A DNA stretch of 64,000 nt, from assembly GCF_900114485.1 (NCBI RefSeq), contig NZ_FOTF01000003.1:208460-272459 (forward strand), in the 5' to 3' direction. The notes under the pieces were generated by a model, which ran no database searches, had not been told where the DNA came from, and was given only the letters and a program-made list of their open reading frames with translations. Of this stretch, positions 17,788 through 27,091 are shown one piece after another. Each line of letters opens with the position of its first letter. Position 1 is the stretch's first letter. The position numbers and the translations under genes are program-made. This stretch comes from Loktanella salsilacus (GTDB taxonomy: Bacteria > Pseudomonadota > Alphaproteobacteria > Rhodobacterales > Rhodobacteraceae).

Positions 17788-18704
17788 TGATGGTCGCTAC
17801 AACCGAAAACAACCCCGCCACCGAAGGCATGGCCGCACGCGGCCGGTCCCCTTGGGCCGACGCTCGCCGCCGGTTCCTGCGCAACAAAGCGGCGATGTTC
17901 GGCCTGATCATCCTGCTGTTCGTCGCCGCCTTCGCGATCTTTGGCGGGCTCTTCTCGCAATGGTCGAACGAAGAGCTGGACTATAACGTCATGGGGCAGG
18001 TCGAACAGCTGGGCGGCCCGTCCTTTGCCAATGGCCACTACTTTGGCACCGACGATCTGGGCCGCGACCTGTTTGCCCGCACCGTGCAGGGCACGCAAAT
18101 CTCGCTCGCCGTGGGCGTTGTTGGCGCGATCATCGCGATGGTCGTTGGCACGCTTTATGGTGCGACCGCTGGCTATGTCGGCGGGCGCGTGGATGGCATC
18201 ATGATGCGCACCGTCGATATCCTGATGGCCGTGCCGTATATGTTCGTGCTGATCCTGATGCTGGTCATGTATGGCCGGTCCATCACGATCCTTTTCGTCG
18301 GCGTCGGCCTGATTTCTTGGATGGATATGTCCCGCATCGTGCGCGGTCAGACCCTATCGCTGAAGGGCCGCGAATACGTCGAGGCCGCCCGCGCCACTGG
18401 CGTATCTGCCCCGATTATCATCCTGCGCCATATCGTGCCGAACCTGCTGGGCGTGATCGCGGTCTATGCCACGCTGCTGGTGCCGCTGATGATCCTGACG
18501 GAAAGCTTCATCTCTTTCCTTGGTCTTGGCGTGCAGGAACCGATGACGTCCCTTGGCGCGCTGATCTCCGAAGGGGCCGGCACCATCGCCTATGGCACCA
18601 CATGGCAGCTGGGCTTTCCACTGCTGTTCTTCTGCCTGACTTTGTTCGGCTTTTTCTTCGTAGGCGATGGCCTGCGTGATGCCCTCGACCCCAAGGATCG
18701 CTGA
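17787..18704 (+). CDS. oppC: Oligopeptide ABC transporter permease OppC
   Basis: A 305-residue permease with an N-terminal OppC_N segment (SPWADARRRFLRNKAAMFGL, then a membrane helix), the GTDDLGRDLFAR landmark and an EAA loop around GREYVEAARATGVSAPIIIL. Two adjacent ATG codons (17787 and 17790) are possible starts; the first overlaps the oppB stop. It pairs with OppB in the channel. Confidence 0.92.
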   Translation: MMVATTENNPATEGMAARGRSPWADARRRFLRNKAAMFGLIILLFVAAFAIFGGLFSQWSNEELDYNVMGQVEQLGGPSFANGHYFGTDDLGRDLFARTVQGTQISLAVGVVGAIIAMVVGTLYGATAGYVGGRVDGIMMRTVDILMAVPYMFVLILMLVMYGRSITILFVGVGLISWMDMSRIVRGQTLSLKGREYVEAARATGVSAPIIILRHIVPNLLGVIAVYATLLVPLMILTESFISFLGLGVQEPMTSLGALISEGAGTIAYGTTWQLGFPLLFFCLTLFGFFFVGDGLRDALDPKDR

Positions 18705-18705
18705 T

Positions 18706-19670
<965 letters not shown>

Positions 19671-19674
<4 letters not shown>

Positions 19675-20669
19675 CCGCCCTTGTCTCTGTCCGCGACCTG
19701 AACGTCACGTTCCCCATCGCCCGCCCCGGTGACATGCCCTGGACCGCGCCGCGCCTGCTGCGCGCCGTGAACGGCGTCAGCTTCGATCTAGAGCCGGGCC
19801 AGACCCTTGGCGTCGTGGGCGAATCCGGCTGCGGTAAATCCACCATGGCGCGCGGCCTGATCCAGATGGTGCCCGCCACGGGCCAAGTCATTTGGGAAGG
19901 GAAGACCGACCTTTTGTCGTTGTCGCCGCGTCAGATGAAACCGCACCGCGCTGACATTCAGATGGTGTTCCAAGACCCGCTGGCATCCTTGAACCCGCGC
20001 ATGACCGTCGGCCAGATCATCGCCGAACCCCTGCGCACACACCGCCCGTCCATGTCCGCCAAAGACCGCCGCGCCAGTGTCGCCCAGATGATGGAACGTG
20101 TCGGTCTGCTGCCGCAGATGATCAACCGCTACCCGCACGAGTTTTCGGGCGGACAATGCCAGCGCATCGGCATTGCCCGCGCTCTGATCGTTGGGCCAAA
20201 GCTGTTGATCTGCGACGAACCTGTGTCCGCCCTTGATGTGTCGATCCAAGCGCAGGTTGTTGATCTGCTGAAAGAACTGCAGCGCGATCTGGGCCTTGCG
20301 ATGATCTTCATCGCCCACGACCTTAGCGTGGTGAAAAACATCTCTCATGACGTCATGGTTCTGTATCTGGGCCGCGTCATGGAAAAGGCCCCGCGCCGCG
20401 AACTTTACGCAAACCCCCAGCACCCCTACACGCAGGCGCTGCTGTCCGCCGTGCCCGTGCCCGACCCGGTGATCGAGCGGGCCAAGAAGATCATCGCGCT
20501 TGATGGCGACATGCCGTCCCCGATGTCGCCGCCATCGGGCTGCGTGTTCCGCACCCGATGCGCCCGCGCGATGCCGGATTGCGCGACCATCGTGCCCCAG
20601 CCAGAGGGGGGCGATCACCGCGTGGCCTGTCTGCACCCCGGCCCGGTGCGGGACGCCGAATTGGTCTAA
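19671..20669 (+). CDS. oppF: Oligopeptide ABC transporter ATPase OppF
   Basis: A 332-residue ATPase: Walker A GESGCGKSTMARGL, signature FSGGQCQRIGIARALI, Walker B LLICDEPVSALDV, and C-terminal cysteine cluster CVFRTRCARAMPDC. The ATG at 19671 overlaps the oppD stop (ATGA). It is the last gene of the opp operon, and a clear terminator follows. Confidence 0.93.
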
Positions 20670-20687
20670 GGCGGGTTCAGCCAAGTC

Positions 20688-20721
20688 AAAGGGGCGGATC
20701 GTGCAAGCGGTCCGCCCCTTT
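20688..20721 (+). terminator. Terminator of the opp operon
   Basis: AAAGGGGCGGA (20688-20698) pairs with TCCGCCCCTTT (20711-20721), 18 bases past the oppF stop. The A/T ends make it usable in both directions. Confidence 0.8.
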
Positions 20722-20823
20722 GCCATGCGCGCCGCATCTGTTGTGGAAGTTTTACAAAAGCGCAGTCAAACCGTCATGAAGTGATCCTTAATATGCGATG
20801 CCTCAATTAAGGATATCGGACAT

Positions 20824-22971
20824 ATGTCACTCAAATTGGTCAGCCTGACCTCTGCGCTCGCGATTGCCGCCTCTGCCGCTGCGGCGGAACAGAACTTTAA
20901 CCGTATCGCCAGCTTTGCAACTGCGACCAACAACGCGGACGCCAGCGCTGAATCCTCGGCCGAGATTATCAGCGTATCCGGTGACGGCATGACGCTGGCC
21001 TATTCCGACAGCCCGCTGGGCGTCGTCGGCTTTATCGACATCACCGATCCCGCAGCCCCCGCCGCGCTGGGCAATATCGACGTCGGCGGCGAGCCGACCG
21101 CCGTGTCCCTTTCGGGCACCACCGCGCTGGTCGCTGTGAACACGTCGCCGTCCTTCACATCGCCGTCGGGCATGCTGAAGGCCTATGATATCGCTGACAA
21201 ATCCGAACTGGTGTCCTGCGATCTTGGCGGACAGCCTGACAGCACTGCCGTGGCCCCCGATGGCAGCTTTATCGCGATCGCGATTGAAAACGAGCGGGAC
21301 GAAGACCTTGGCGATGGCCGCGTCGGTCAAATGCCCGCTGGCTTTGTCGTGACCCTGCCGCTGGTGGACGGGTTGCCTGACTGCGCTGGCATGACGACCA
21401 TAGACGTGACCGGCTTGGCTGACATCGCGCCCGAGGATCCAGAGCCGGAGTTCGTCGATATCAACGCCGCAGGCGAGATCGTCGTCACGATGCAGGAAAA
21501 CAACCACATCGTCATCATCAAGGATGGCGCGGTCACGGCTGACTTCTCGGCCGGGTCCGTCGATCTGGGCGGCATCGACGCCACGGACGAAAAGGCCGCG
21601 CTGACCTTTACCGAAAGCCAACCCGCCCGCCTGCGCGAACCTGACGGCGTGCAGTGGATCGACGACACCCACTTTGCCATCGCGAACGAGGGCGACATGG
21701 ACGGCGGCGCGCGCGGCTGGACGATTATGTCCAAGGACGGCACGCAGGTTTACGAGTCCGGCGCAGACTTTGAACATGCCGTCGTGCAAACCGGCCATTA
21801 CCCCGACCGCCGGTCTGACGCCAAAGGCGTAGAGCCTGAGGGGATGGAATTTGCCACCTTCGACGGCACGCCTTACGTCTTTCTGCTGGCGGAACGTGCC
21901 TCTGTCGTTGGCGTTTATGACGTGACCGACCCCGCAGCCCCCATGCTGCAGCAGATCCTACCCTCTGGCATCGCGCCAGAAGGGGCCATTGCGATCCCGT
22001 CCCGCAACCTGTTCATCACCGCGAACGAGGCGGACTTGATCGAAGACGGCGGCGCGCGCAGCCATGTCATGATCTATGAATATCAGGACGCCCCCGCCGC
22101 CTATCCGCAGCTGACCTCTGCCGGTGCGGATAGCCTGATTGGCTGGGGTGCGATTTCCGGCATGGTCGCTGGGGAAGGCACCACCATCAACGCCGTAAAC
22201 GACAGCTTTTACAGCTATCAGCCCACGATCTTTACCATCGATGCGGGTCAAACCCCGGCGCAGATCACCGCAGCCTTGCCCGTGACCCGCGGCGGGATGC
22301 CCGCGCAAAAGCTGGATATGGAAGGCATCACGCTGGACGGGCAGGGCGGTTTCTGGGTCGCGTCCGAAGGGCGCACTGACCGCATGACGCCGCACGGCAT
22401 CTATCACGTGGAGGCGGACGGCAACATTGACCGCGAAATCAGCCTGCCTGCCGAACTGCTGGCTGTTGAAGACCGCTTTGGCTTTGAGGGGATCACCCAG
22501 ATCGGCGACACCCTGTGGATGGCCGTGCAGCGCGAATGGGGTGATGACGCCAAGGGCCACGTCAAGTTGGTCGCCTATAACCTTGATACCGAAGACTGGG
22601 GCGCCGTGTCCTATCCGCTGGACGCCGCAGGCGCGGGCTGGGTCGGCCTGTCAGAAATCACCGCGCATGGTGATTTCGTTTATGTCGTGGAACGCGACAA
22701 CCAGATCGGCAGCGCCGCCGCCCTGAAAAAGGTCTACCGCATTCCCGCCGCCGATATGGTCGCCGCGCCCCTTGGCAGCGATCTGCCACTCGTAACCAAA
22801 GAAGAGGTCCGCGACCTGATCCCCGATCTGAAAGCCAATGGCGGCTATGTCGTGGACAAGGTCGAAGGGCTGGCGATCATGGCGGATGGCACGGCTTGGG
22901 CCAGCACCGATAACGACGGCGTCGATGACAGCTCTGGCGAGACGTTCTTCTGGTCGCTGGGTCAGTTCTGA
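20824..22971 (+). CDS. Secreted phytase/esterase-like beta-propeller protein
   Basis: A 715-residue exported protein with signal peptide ending near AAAA (MSLKLVSLTSALAIAASAAA). Residues about 40-420 look like a beta-propeller with repeated DITDPAAPAAL and DVTDPAAPMLQ runs (choice-of-anchor I type). Residues about 430-715 match the esterase-like phytase family (DMEGITLDGQGGFWVASEGR, FGFEGITQIGDTLWMAVQREWG). Hydrolysis of organic phosphates or phosphodiesters outside the cytoplasm is the likely role, which fits the alkaline phosphatase a few genes on. The substrate is not determined. Confidence 0.75.
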   Translation: MSLKLVSLTSALAIAASAAAAEQNFNRIASFATATNNADASAESSAEIISVSGDGMTLAYSDSPLGVVGFIDITDPAAPAALGNIDVGGEPTAVSLSGTTALVAVNTSPSFTSPSGMLKAYDIADKSELVSCDLGGQPDSTAVAPDGSFIAIAIENERDEDLGDGRVGQMPAGFVVTLPLVDGLPDCAGMTTIDVTGLADIAPEDPEPEFVDINAAGEIVVTMQENNHIVIIKDGAVTADFSAGSVDLGGIDATDEKAALTFTESQPARLREPDGVQWIDDTHFAIANEGDMDGGARGWTIMSKDGTQVYESGADFEHAVVQTGHYPDRRSDAKGVEPEGMEFATFDGTPYVFLLAERASVVGVYDVTDPAAPMLQQILPSGIAPEGAIAIPSRNLFITANEADLIEDGGARSHVMIYEYQDAPAAYPQLTSAGADSLIGWGAISGMVAGEGTTINAVNDSFYSYQPTIFTIDAGQTPAQITAALPVTRGGMPAQKLDMEGITLDGQGGFWVASEGRTDRMTPHGIYHVEADGNIDREISLPAELLAVEDRFGFEGITQIGDTLWMAVQREWGDDAKGHVKLVAYNLDTEDWGAVSYPLDAAGAGWVGLSEITAHGDFVYVVERDNQIGSAAALKKVYRIPAADMVAAPLGSDLPLVTKEEVRDLIPDLKANGGYVVDKVEGLAIMADGTAWASTDNDGVDDSSGETFFWSLGQF

Positions 22972-23000
22972 TCGCCTGACCCGACACCGGTAGCAAAGAA

Positions 23001-23034
23001 AATGGCCGGCCCCGAATTTCCGGGGCCGGCCATT
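23001..23034. terminator. Bidirectional terminator between convergent genes
   Basis: AATGGCCGGCCCCG (23001-23014) pairs exactly with CGGGGCCGGCCATT (23021-23034) across six bases. TGTTTTG follows on the plus strand, and TTTTCTTTG on the minus strand. It separates the phytase-like gene from the convergent ABC operon. Confidence 0.85.
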
Positions 23035-23055
23035 GTTTTGTGTAATACCTGCAGG

Positions 23056-24270
23056 TTAGCGCAGATAATGCACCGCTGGTTTGCGGAACAGCAGCAGCGC
23101 AGGCAGCACCGCCAGAACAGCGCCCAGCACGACGACCAGTGCGACAAGGCGCAGCTCCTCCAATCCCAGCCGGGTGGTCAGGGTCAGGCCGGTTTCGCTG
23201 GCAAACAGCGCGGTGATGGCGCGGGCCGTCAGTGTGCCGCCGGCAAGACCCAGCGCCGCGCCGCCCGCGATCAGCCCCATGACGTAGACCCACATCACGG
23301 CGAAAACATAGCCCCGCGTCGCCCCCAACGCCCGCAATAGCGCAAGCCGCGCGCTGTAAAGTTGCATCAGGGCGACGACGCCCGATAGGATCGCCGCGAT
23401 CACCAGCGCCTGCGTTGCCGTCGTCAGCGCTGACATGATCCGGCGCACATCGCCCATATAGGCGTAGATCTCGCTCAGCGCTTCTGCCGGGAAAAAGGCG
23501 GTTGTGGCGTCCGTTTGCCAGCGCGTGCGCAAGCCGTAGGCATCGACCAGTTTTTCGGTATCCAGCACGACCGCGGGCACGGGTCCCAGCGCATCGCCGG
23601 GTTCCAGAACGCCCGGCACGCCCGGATCGCCCGCCAGCAGGGCATGGGTGGACCAGCTGTATTCAATTGGGACCAGCACGGCGGAATCCCACGCGGTGCC
23701 GGTTTTTGGCATCCGGCCCACAACGCGCAGGCCGCCGTGGCTGTCTGCGTCGTCATCATCGTGCGCGTCGTCATGGCCCGCGATATCGCCGTCGCCGTGG
23801 GCGGAATGGATCGTCTGCCCAATCGCGAACGGCAGGCTGGCACCGATGATCGCTTCTTCCTCGCGCGCCCACATTGCGCCGTCGATAACGCCGTCGCTGG
23901 CCAGATGGTGCAGCATGTCGGTGGTGGTGCCGACGATGGGAAACCCTTCGGCGTTGTCGCCAAAGGCGATGGGGGCAGCAAAGGCGGGAACGGGGTCGGC
24001 AAGGATGTCTGCTAGCGTTTCCGCCGGGATCAGTTCCACGGCAGAGGGGCGCAGGTAGACGACGTTGAACAAGATCTCTGTCCGGCTGCCGGGGGCCGCC
24101 ACGATCAGATCAAAGGGATCAGAGGCGCGGGCCGATCCGGTCCGTAGCCCGCGTTCCTGCGCAATGATTGCTACGCCAAGCGCGATCGAAATCGCGATCA
24201 ACAGCAGGAACAGCGCCGAGGTCACGCGCGTGCGCCGCCATAGGGCCAACACGATAGGAAAGGGGTTCAT
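23056..24270 (-). CDS. FtsX/MacB-type ABC transporter permease with His/Asp-rich loop
   Basis: A 404-residue permease: one N-terminal membrane segment (residues 16-36), a periplasmic domain of about 240 residues and three C-terminal segments (about 285-400). This is the FtsX/MacB layout. In the periplasmic domain, residues 155-178 carry a run of His and Asp (HSAHGDGDIAGHDDAHDDDD and following), a likely divalent-metal-binding loop. It overlaps the ATPase gene by four bases. With the small DUF3299-like protein upstream, the set resembles the Vibrio ZrgABCDE zinc uptake cluster; zinc is therefore a hypothesis. Lipoprotein or other export is the alternative. Confidence 0.75.
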   Translation of the reverse strand: MNPFPIVLALWRRTRVTSALFLLLIAISIALGVAIIAQERGLRTGSARASDPFDLIVAAPGSRTEILFNVVYLRPSAVELIPAETLADILADPVPAFAAPIAFGDNAEGFPIVGTTTDMLHHLASDGVIDGAMWAREEEAIIGASLPFAIGQTIHSAHGDGDIAGHDDAHDDDDADSHGGLRVVGRMPKTGTAWDSAVLVPIEYSWSTHALLAGDPGVPGVLEPGDALGPVPAVVLDTEKLVDAYGLRTRWQTDATTAFFPAEALSEIYAYMGDVRRIMSALTTATQALVIAAILSGVVALMQLYSARLALLRALGATRGYVFAVMWVYVMGLIAGGAALGLAGGTLTARAITALFASETGLTLTTRLGLEELRLVALVVVLGAVLAVLPALLLFRKPAVHYLR

Positions 24271-24941
24271 CTGGTCGCCTTTTCGGTCAATTGGCCGCGA
24301 TCAAGGTGCACAACGCGGTCAGCGGCGGCGATCATCGCAGGGTCGTGGCTGACGGCCATCACGAACCGACCCGCGTCATGGGCAAGACTGCGCAATCGGT
24401 CGATCACGACAGCGCCAGAGGCCGCATCAAGCGAGGCCGTCGGCTCGTCCGCCAGAATGATCAGCGGATCAAACATCAGCGCGCGGGCAAATGCTGTGCG
24501 TTGGCGTTCGCCGCGGGACAGATCGGACAGGCGGCGGCGGGCGGGCACGCCAAATTCGCGCAGCAAAGCGGTGGCGCGGTCTATCAGCGATCCGGCGCGG
24601 AACCGGCCAAACCACGCGGGCACCAGCACGTTATCCAGCGGCGACAGCTCTTCAATCAGCTGAAAGTCCTGAAACACCAGCCCGACATGATCGCGCCGCC
24701 AGCGGTCGCGTGCTGTCTCGCTCAGCTCGCTCAGGTCGGTGTCGCCCCAATGGACATGGCCCCGGTCTGCCGCCTGCAAGCCGCAAATCGCCTGCATCAA
24801 GGTGGTTTTGCCAGAGCCGGAAGAGCCGGTCAGCACGATAAACGCACCGGGTTCTGCGGCGAAATGCGCGATATCCAGCACATCAAAACGGCTGCGGGCG
24901 GCGTCCTGAAAGGATACGCCAAGGTCGGTGACGGTCAGCAT
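24267..24941 (-). CDS. LolD/MacB-type ABC transporter ATPase
   Basis: A 224-residue ATPase with Walker A LTGSSGSGKTTLMQ, signature DLSRGERQRTAFARALM (LSRGE instead of LSGGQ), and Walker B LIILADEPTASLD. The start MLTVTDLGVSF at 24941 shares one base with the stop of the upstream gene. The size and motifs are of the LolD/MacB class that works with FtsX-type permeases. It is the motor of the adjacent permease. Confidence 0.82.
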   Translation of the reverse strand: MLTVTDLGVSFQDAARSRFDVLDIAHFAAEPGAFIVLTGSSGSGKTTLMQAICGLQAADRGHVHWGDTDLSELSETARDRWRRDHVGLVFQDFQLIEELSPLDNVLVPAWFGRFRAGSLIDRATALLREFGVPARRRLSDLSRGERQRTAFARALMFDPLIILADEPTASLDAASGAVVIDRLRSLAHDAGRFVMAVSHDPAMIAAADRVVHLDRGQLTEKATR

Positions 24942-25363
24942 CAGGCGCGCGCAAACCGGGCGTCCGTCAGGCGGACCCGGCTGACAAAACCCAGGTCGGG
25001 GTCGGTGTAGGTGCCAAGCGCCAATGTGCCCGTGGCGATGATCGGCACGTTGAACGGGATCGGCGTAATCGTGCGGCGGGCGTAGATGGCCACGATGTCG
25101 TCGGGCCACTCGGCCTCTGTCTCGCAAAAGGGGCAGGTGGCAAGGGGGCGTTTGGTCAGGACAAAGAACTGCGTTTCAGCCTTCAGCGGCGGGGCCATGA
25201 AACCGCTGACATCAATGCTTTGCCCGTCCAGCCCTAGCGCCAGATCGGAAAAGCTTTGATCCTTGTTATAAAGATCGCGCAGGCGGATTTCATCGCCTGC
25301 AAGTGCGGCGCATGGGGCGAACAGGGTGCAGGCGGCGGCGGACAGGAACAGGCGGCGGTCCAT
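24941..25363 (-). CDS. Small periplasmic DUF3299-like protein of the ABC operon
   Basis: A 140-residue exported protein beginning MDRRLFLSAAACTLFAPCAALAG (signal peptide, possibly Tat-like because of the RR). The body has VSGFMAPPLKAETQFFVLTK and a CPFCETEAEWP motif. These recall DUF3299 proteins, which occur next to FtsX-type metal ABC transporters. The two cysteines of CPFC could bind metal or be redox active. The start at 25363 is preferred for its signal peptide. It is the first gene of the three-gene unit. Confidence 0.6.
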   Translation of the reverse strand: MDRRLFLSAAACTLFAPCAALAGDEIRLRDLYNKDQSFSDLALGLDGQSIDVSGFMAPPLKAETQFFVLTKRPLATCPFCETEAEWPDDIVAIYARRTITPIPFNVPIIATGTLALGTYTDPDLGFVSRVRLTDARFARA

Positions 25364-25387
25364 GGGGTGATCCTTTGGCCAGAAACG

Positions 25388-25423
25388 AAAACAGCGGGGC
25401 CGCGCAGCGATGCGCAGCCCCGC
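25388..25423 (-). terminator. Terminator after phoA
   Basis: GCGGGGC (25394-25400) pairs with GCCCCGC (25417-25423), and the loop contains an inner GCGCA/TGCGC stem. On the minus strand TTTT follows. It separates phoA from the downstream ABC operon. Confidence 0.75.
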
Positions 25424-25444
25424 CAAGGGTCAATTCGCGCGCGA

Positions 25445-26953
25445 TTACTCGGCGGTGACAGCCTTGTGCATCACGTGAAAGATCACGTTCTGCTCTAGCG
25501 TGCCGTCGAACAGGTGGGCGTAGGGGCCTTTTGCATAGACCGCGACGTCCTCGCCCGAATGGGTTTCAGAGGACATCGGGATCAGCGCCTGCTGCAGATA
25601 GTCAGGGTCGATCGCCTCTTCTTGCGTCAGGTCGGGGCGCGCGCCAGAGAAATCGTTGCCGTTTTCGACCAGCACAGAACCTGCGCCGTTCAGGTAGCCG
25701 ATGACGGTATAAGGCTTGCCGTCGGCGGCCAGCAGCGGCTCTCCGTTGTTCATCTCGCCGGTGTCGGCGACGCCCATGCACAGGCCCAGAATGTCGGACC
25801 CGCGACCGCAATAGCCGTTGAACGCGATGGCGTGTTCGTGGTCGGCGGTGACGATGATCAGGGTATCTTCGTCATTGGTCAGCGCGTCGGCCATGGCGAC
25901 CGCTTCGGCAAAGGCGACGCCGTCGGTCAGGGTGCGATAGGCGTTGCCGTCGTGGTTGGCGTGGTCAACGCGGCCCGCTTCGATTTCCAGATAGTAGCCG
26001 TTTTCGTTCGTCGACAGATAGTTAATCGCGGCCTTTGTCATCTCGGCCAGCGACGGCTCGCCGGAACGGTCAGCTTCGTACTGCATGTGGCTGTCCTCGA
26101 ACAGGCCCAGCACGGGTGCGGTGCCGGACAGATCCAGCGCGGCAAAGCTTTCGTCATCGGATGCGAACTGCACGCCGCCTGCGGTCGCTGTTTCAATCAG
26201 GTTCAAACCATCAGCGCGGCTGCCCTTCAGGCCGCCCATTTCCATGTCAGCGGGAAGGAAGAACCGGCCGCCGCCGCCCATGGCAAAGTCGATGGTGCCC
26301 GCCTGCATGGCGTTCATCAACTGCTGGGCGATATCGACCTGAGAATCGCAACCCTCTGGCACGCTGTCTTCCCAGTCGCGGCTGGCGGTCTTGGCGTAAA
26401 CGGCGGCGGGGGTGGCGTGGGTGATGCGGGCGGTGGACACGACGCCGACCGACTTGTCCATGCCGGTCACGATCTCGGAAAACGTCGTCAGCTCGTTACC
26501 AGCAACGGTCGAGCAATCGTCGATCAGCGCATCGCCGCCAAGGTTGATCATGTTAAAGCGCTGCTTCACGCCGGTATTCATCGCGCCAGCGGTTGGGGCA
26601 GAATCGGGCGTCTGGGCGTTGATGTTATAGGTCTTGATCAGCGCGTTGTAGAATTCAGGTGTCTCGTAGGGCAGGACGTTTTCTTCGCCCATCATGCCCT
26701 TTTGCTGGCCGTCGAACAGGCGCAGCGCATAGTTCGTGCCGACACCGTTGCCGTCGGCGACCAGAACGATGACGTTCTTGGCGCGGTTCAAGTTGGGCTG
26801 ACGCGCCATCAGCGCCTCGACCGCGGCTTGGCCGTCGGTGAACCACGGGCTGGACGCCTGCGGCAGGTCCATCGCGTGGGATTCGGCAAAAGCAGCGGTC
26901 GACAGGGCGATAAGCGAAGCCCCGGTCAGCGCGATTTTAGTGCGGTGCAGCAT
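25445..26953 (-). CDS. phoA: Alkaline phosphatase, PhoA family
   Basis: A 502-residue periplasmic phosphomonoesterase. The signal peptide ends at AFAESHA. Metal and active-site landmarks are VLVADGNG (Asp67), TPDSAPTAGAMNTG with the nucleophile Ser118, EAGRVDHANHDGNA, VTADHEHAIAFNG and THSGEDVAVYA; all zinc and magnesium ligand motifs of the family are present. Phosphate scavenging is the role. A triple 11-base repeat resembling a Pho box lies 77 bases upstream, suggesting PhoB control. The ATG at 26953 follows AAGGAAAAC. Confidence 0.92.
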   Translation of the reverse strand: MLHRTKIALTGASLIALSTAAFAESHAMDLPQASSPWFTDGQAAVEALMARQPNLNRAKNVIVLVADGNGVGTNYALRLFDGQQKGMMGEENVLPYETPEFYNALIKTYNINAQTPDSAPTAGAMNTGVKQRFNMINLGGDALIDDCSTVAGNELTTFSEIVTGMDKSVGVVSTARITHATPAAVYAKTASRDWEDSVPEGCDSQVDIAQQLMNAMQAGTIDFAMGGGGRFFLPADMEMGGLKGSRADGLNLIETATAGGVQFASDDESFAALDLSGTAPVLGLFEDSHMQYEADRSGEPSLAEMTKAAINYLSTNENGYYLEIEAGRVDHANHDGNAYRTLTDGVAFAEAVAMADALTNDEDTLIIVTADHEHAIAFNGYCGRGSDILGLCMGVADTGEMNNGEPLLAADGKPYTVIGYLNGAGSVLVENGNDFSGARPDLTQEEAIDPDYLQQALIPMSSETHSGEDVAVYAKGPYAHLFDGTLEQNVIFHVMHKAVTAE

Positions 26954-27029
26954 ATGTTTTCCTTCAGAAATGCAGCCGCTGGTATCGCGGCCATGGCGTG
27001 AACTGATGGAAGCCTCTTAGGCGTGCTGC

Positions 27030-27058
27030 ATGAAGCAAAGTTAACAGTCGTGTAACGG
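27030..27058 (-). promoter_or_regulatory. Candidate Pho box upstream of phoA
   Basis: On the minus strand three 7-base units with 4-base spacers read CCGTTAC, CTGTTAA and GCTTCAT. The 11-base period and the CTGT(C/T)A core resemble tandem PhoB half-sites (consensus CTGTCAT). The third unit is weak. Confidence 0.4.
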
Positions 27059-27091
27059 ATCAAAGACAGGAACAGGTTTTTTGCCGCGCGC

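Noticed and set aside
20740..20823. Possible Pho box before the phytase-like gene
   Set aside because: Two GTCA cores are present but 8 bases apart, not the 11 needed for PhoB half-sites.
25514..27001. 495-codon plus-strand open frame
   Set aside because: Antisense to phoA; a shadow of GC-rich coding.
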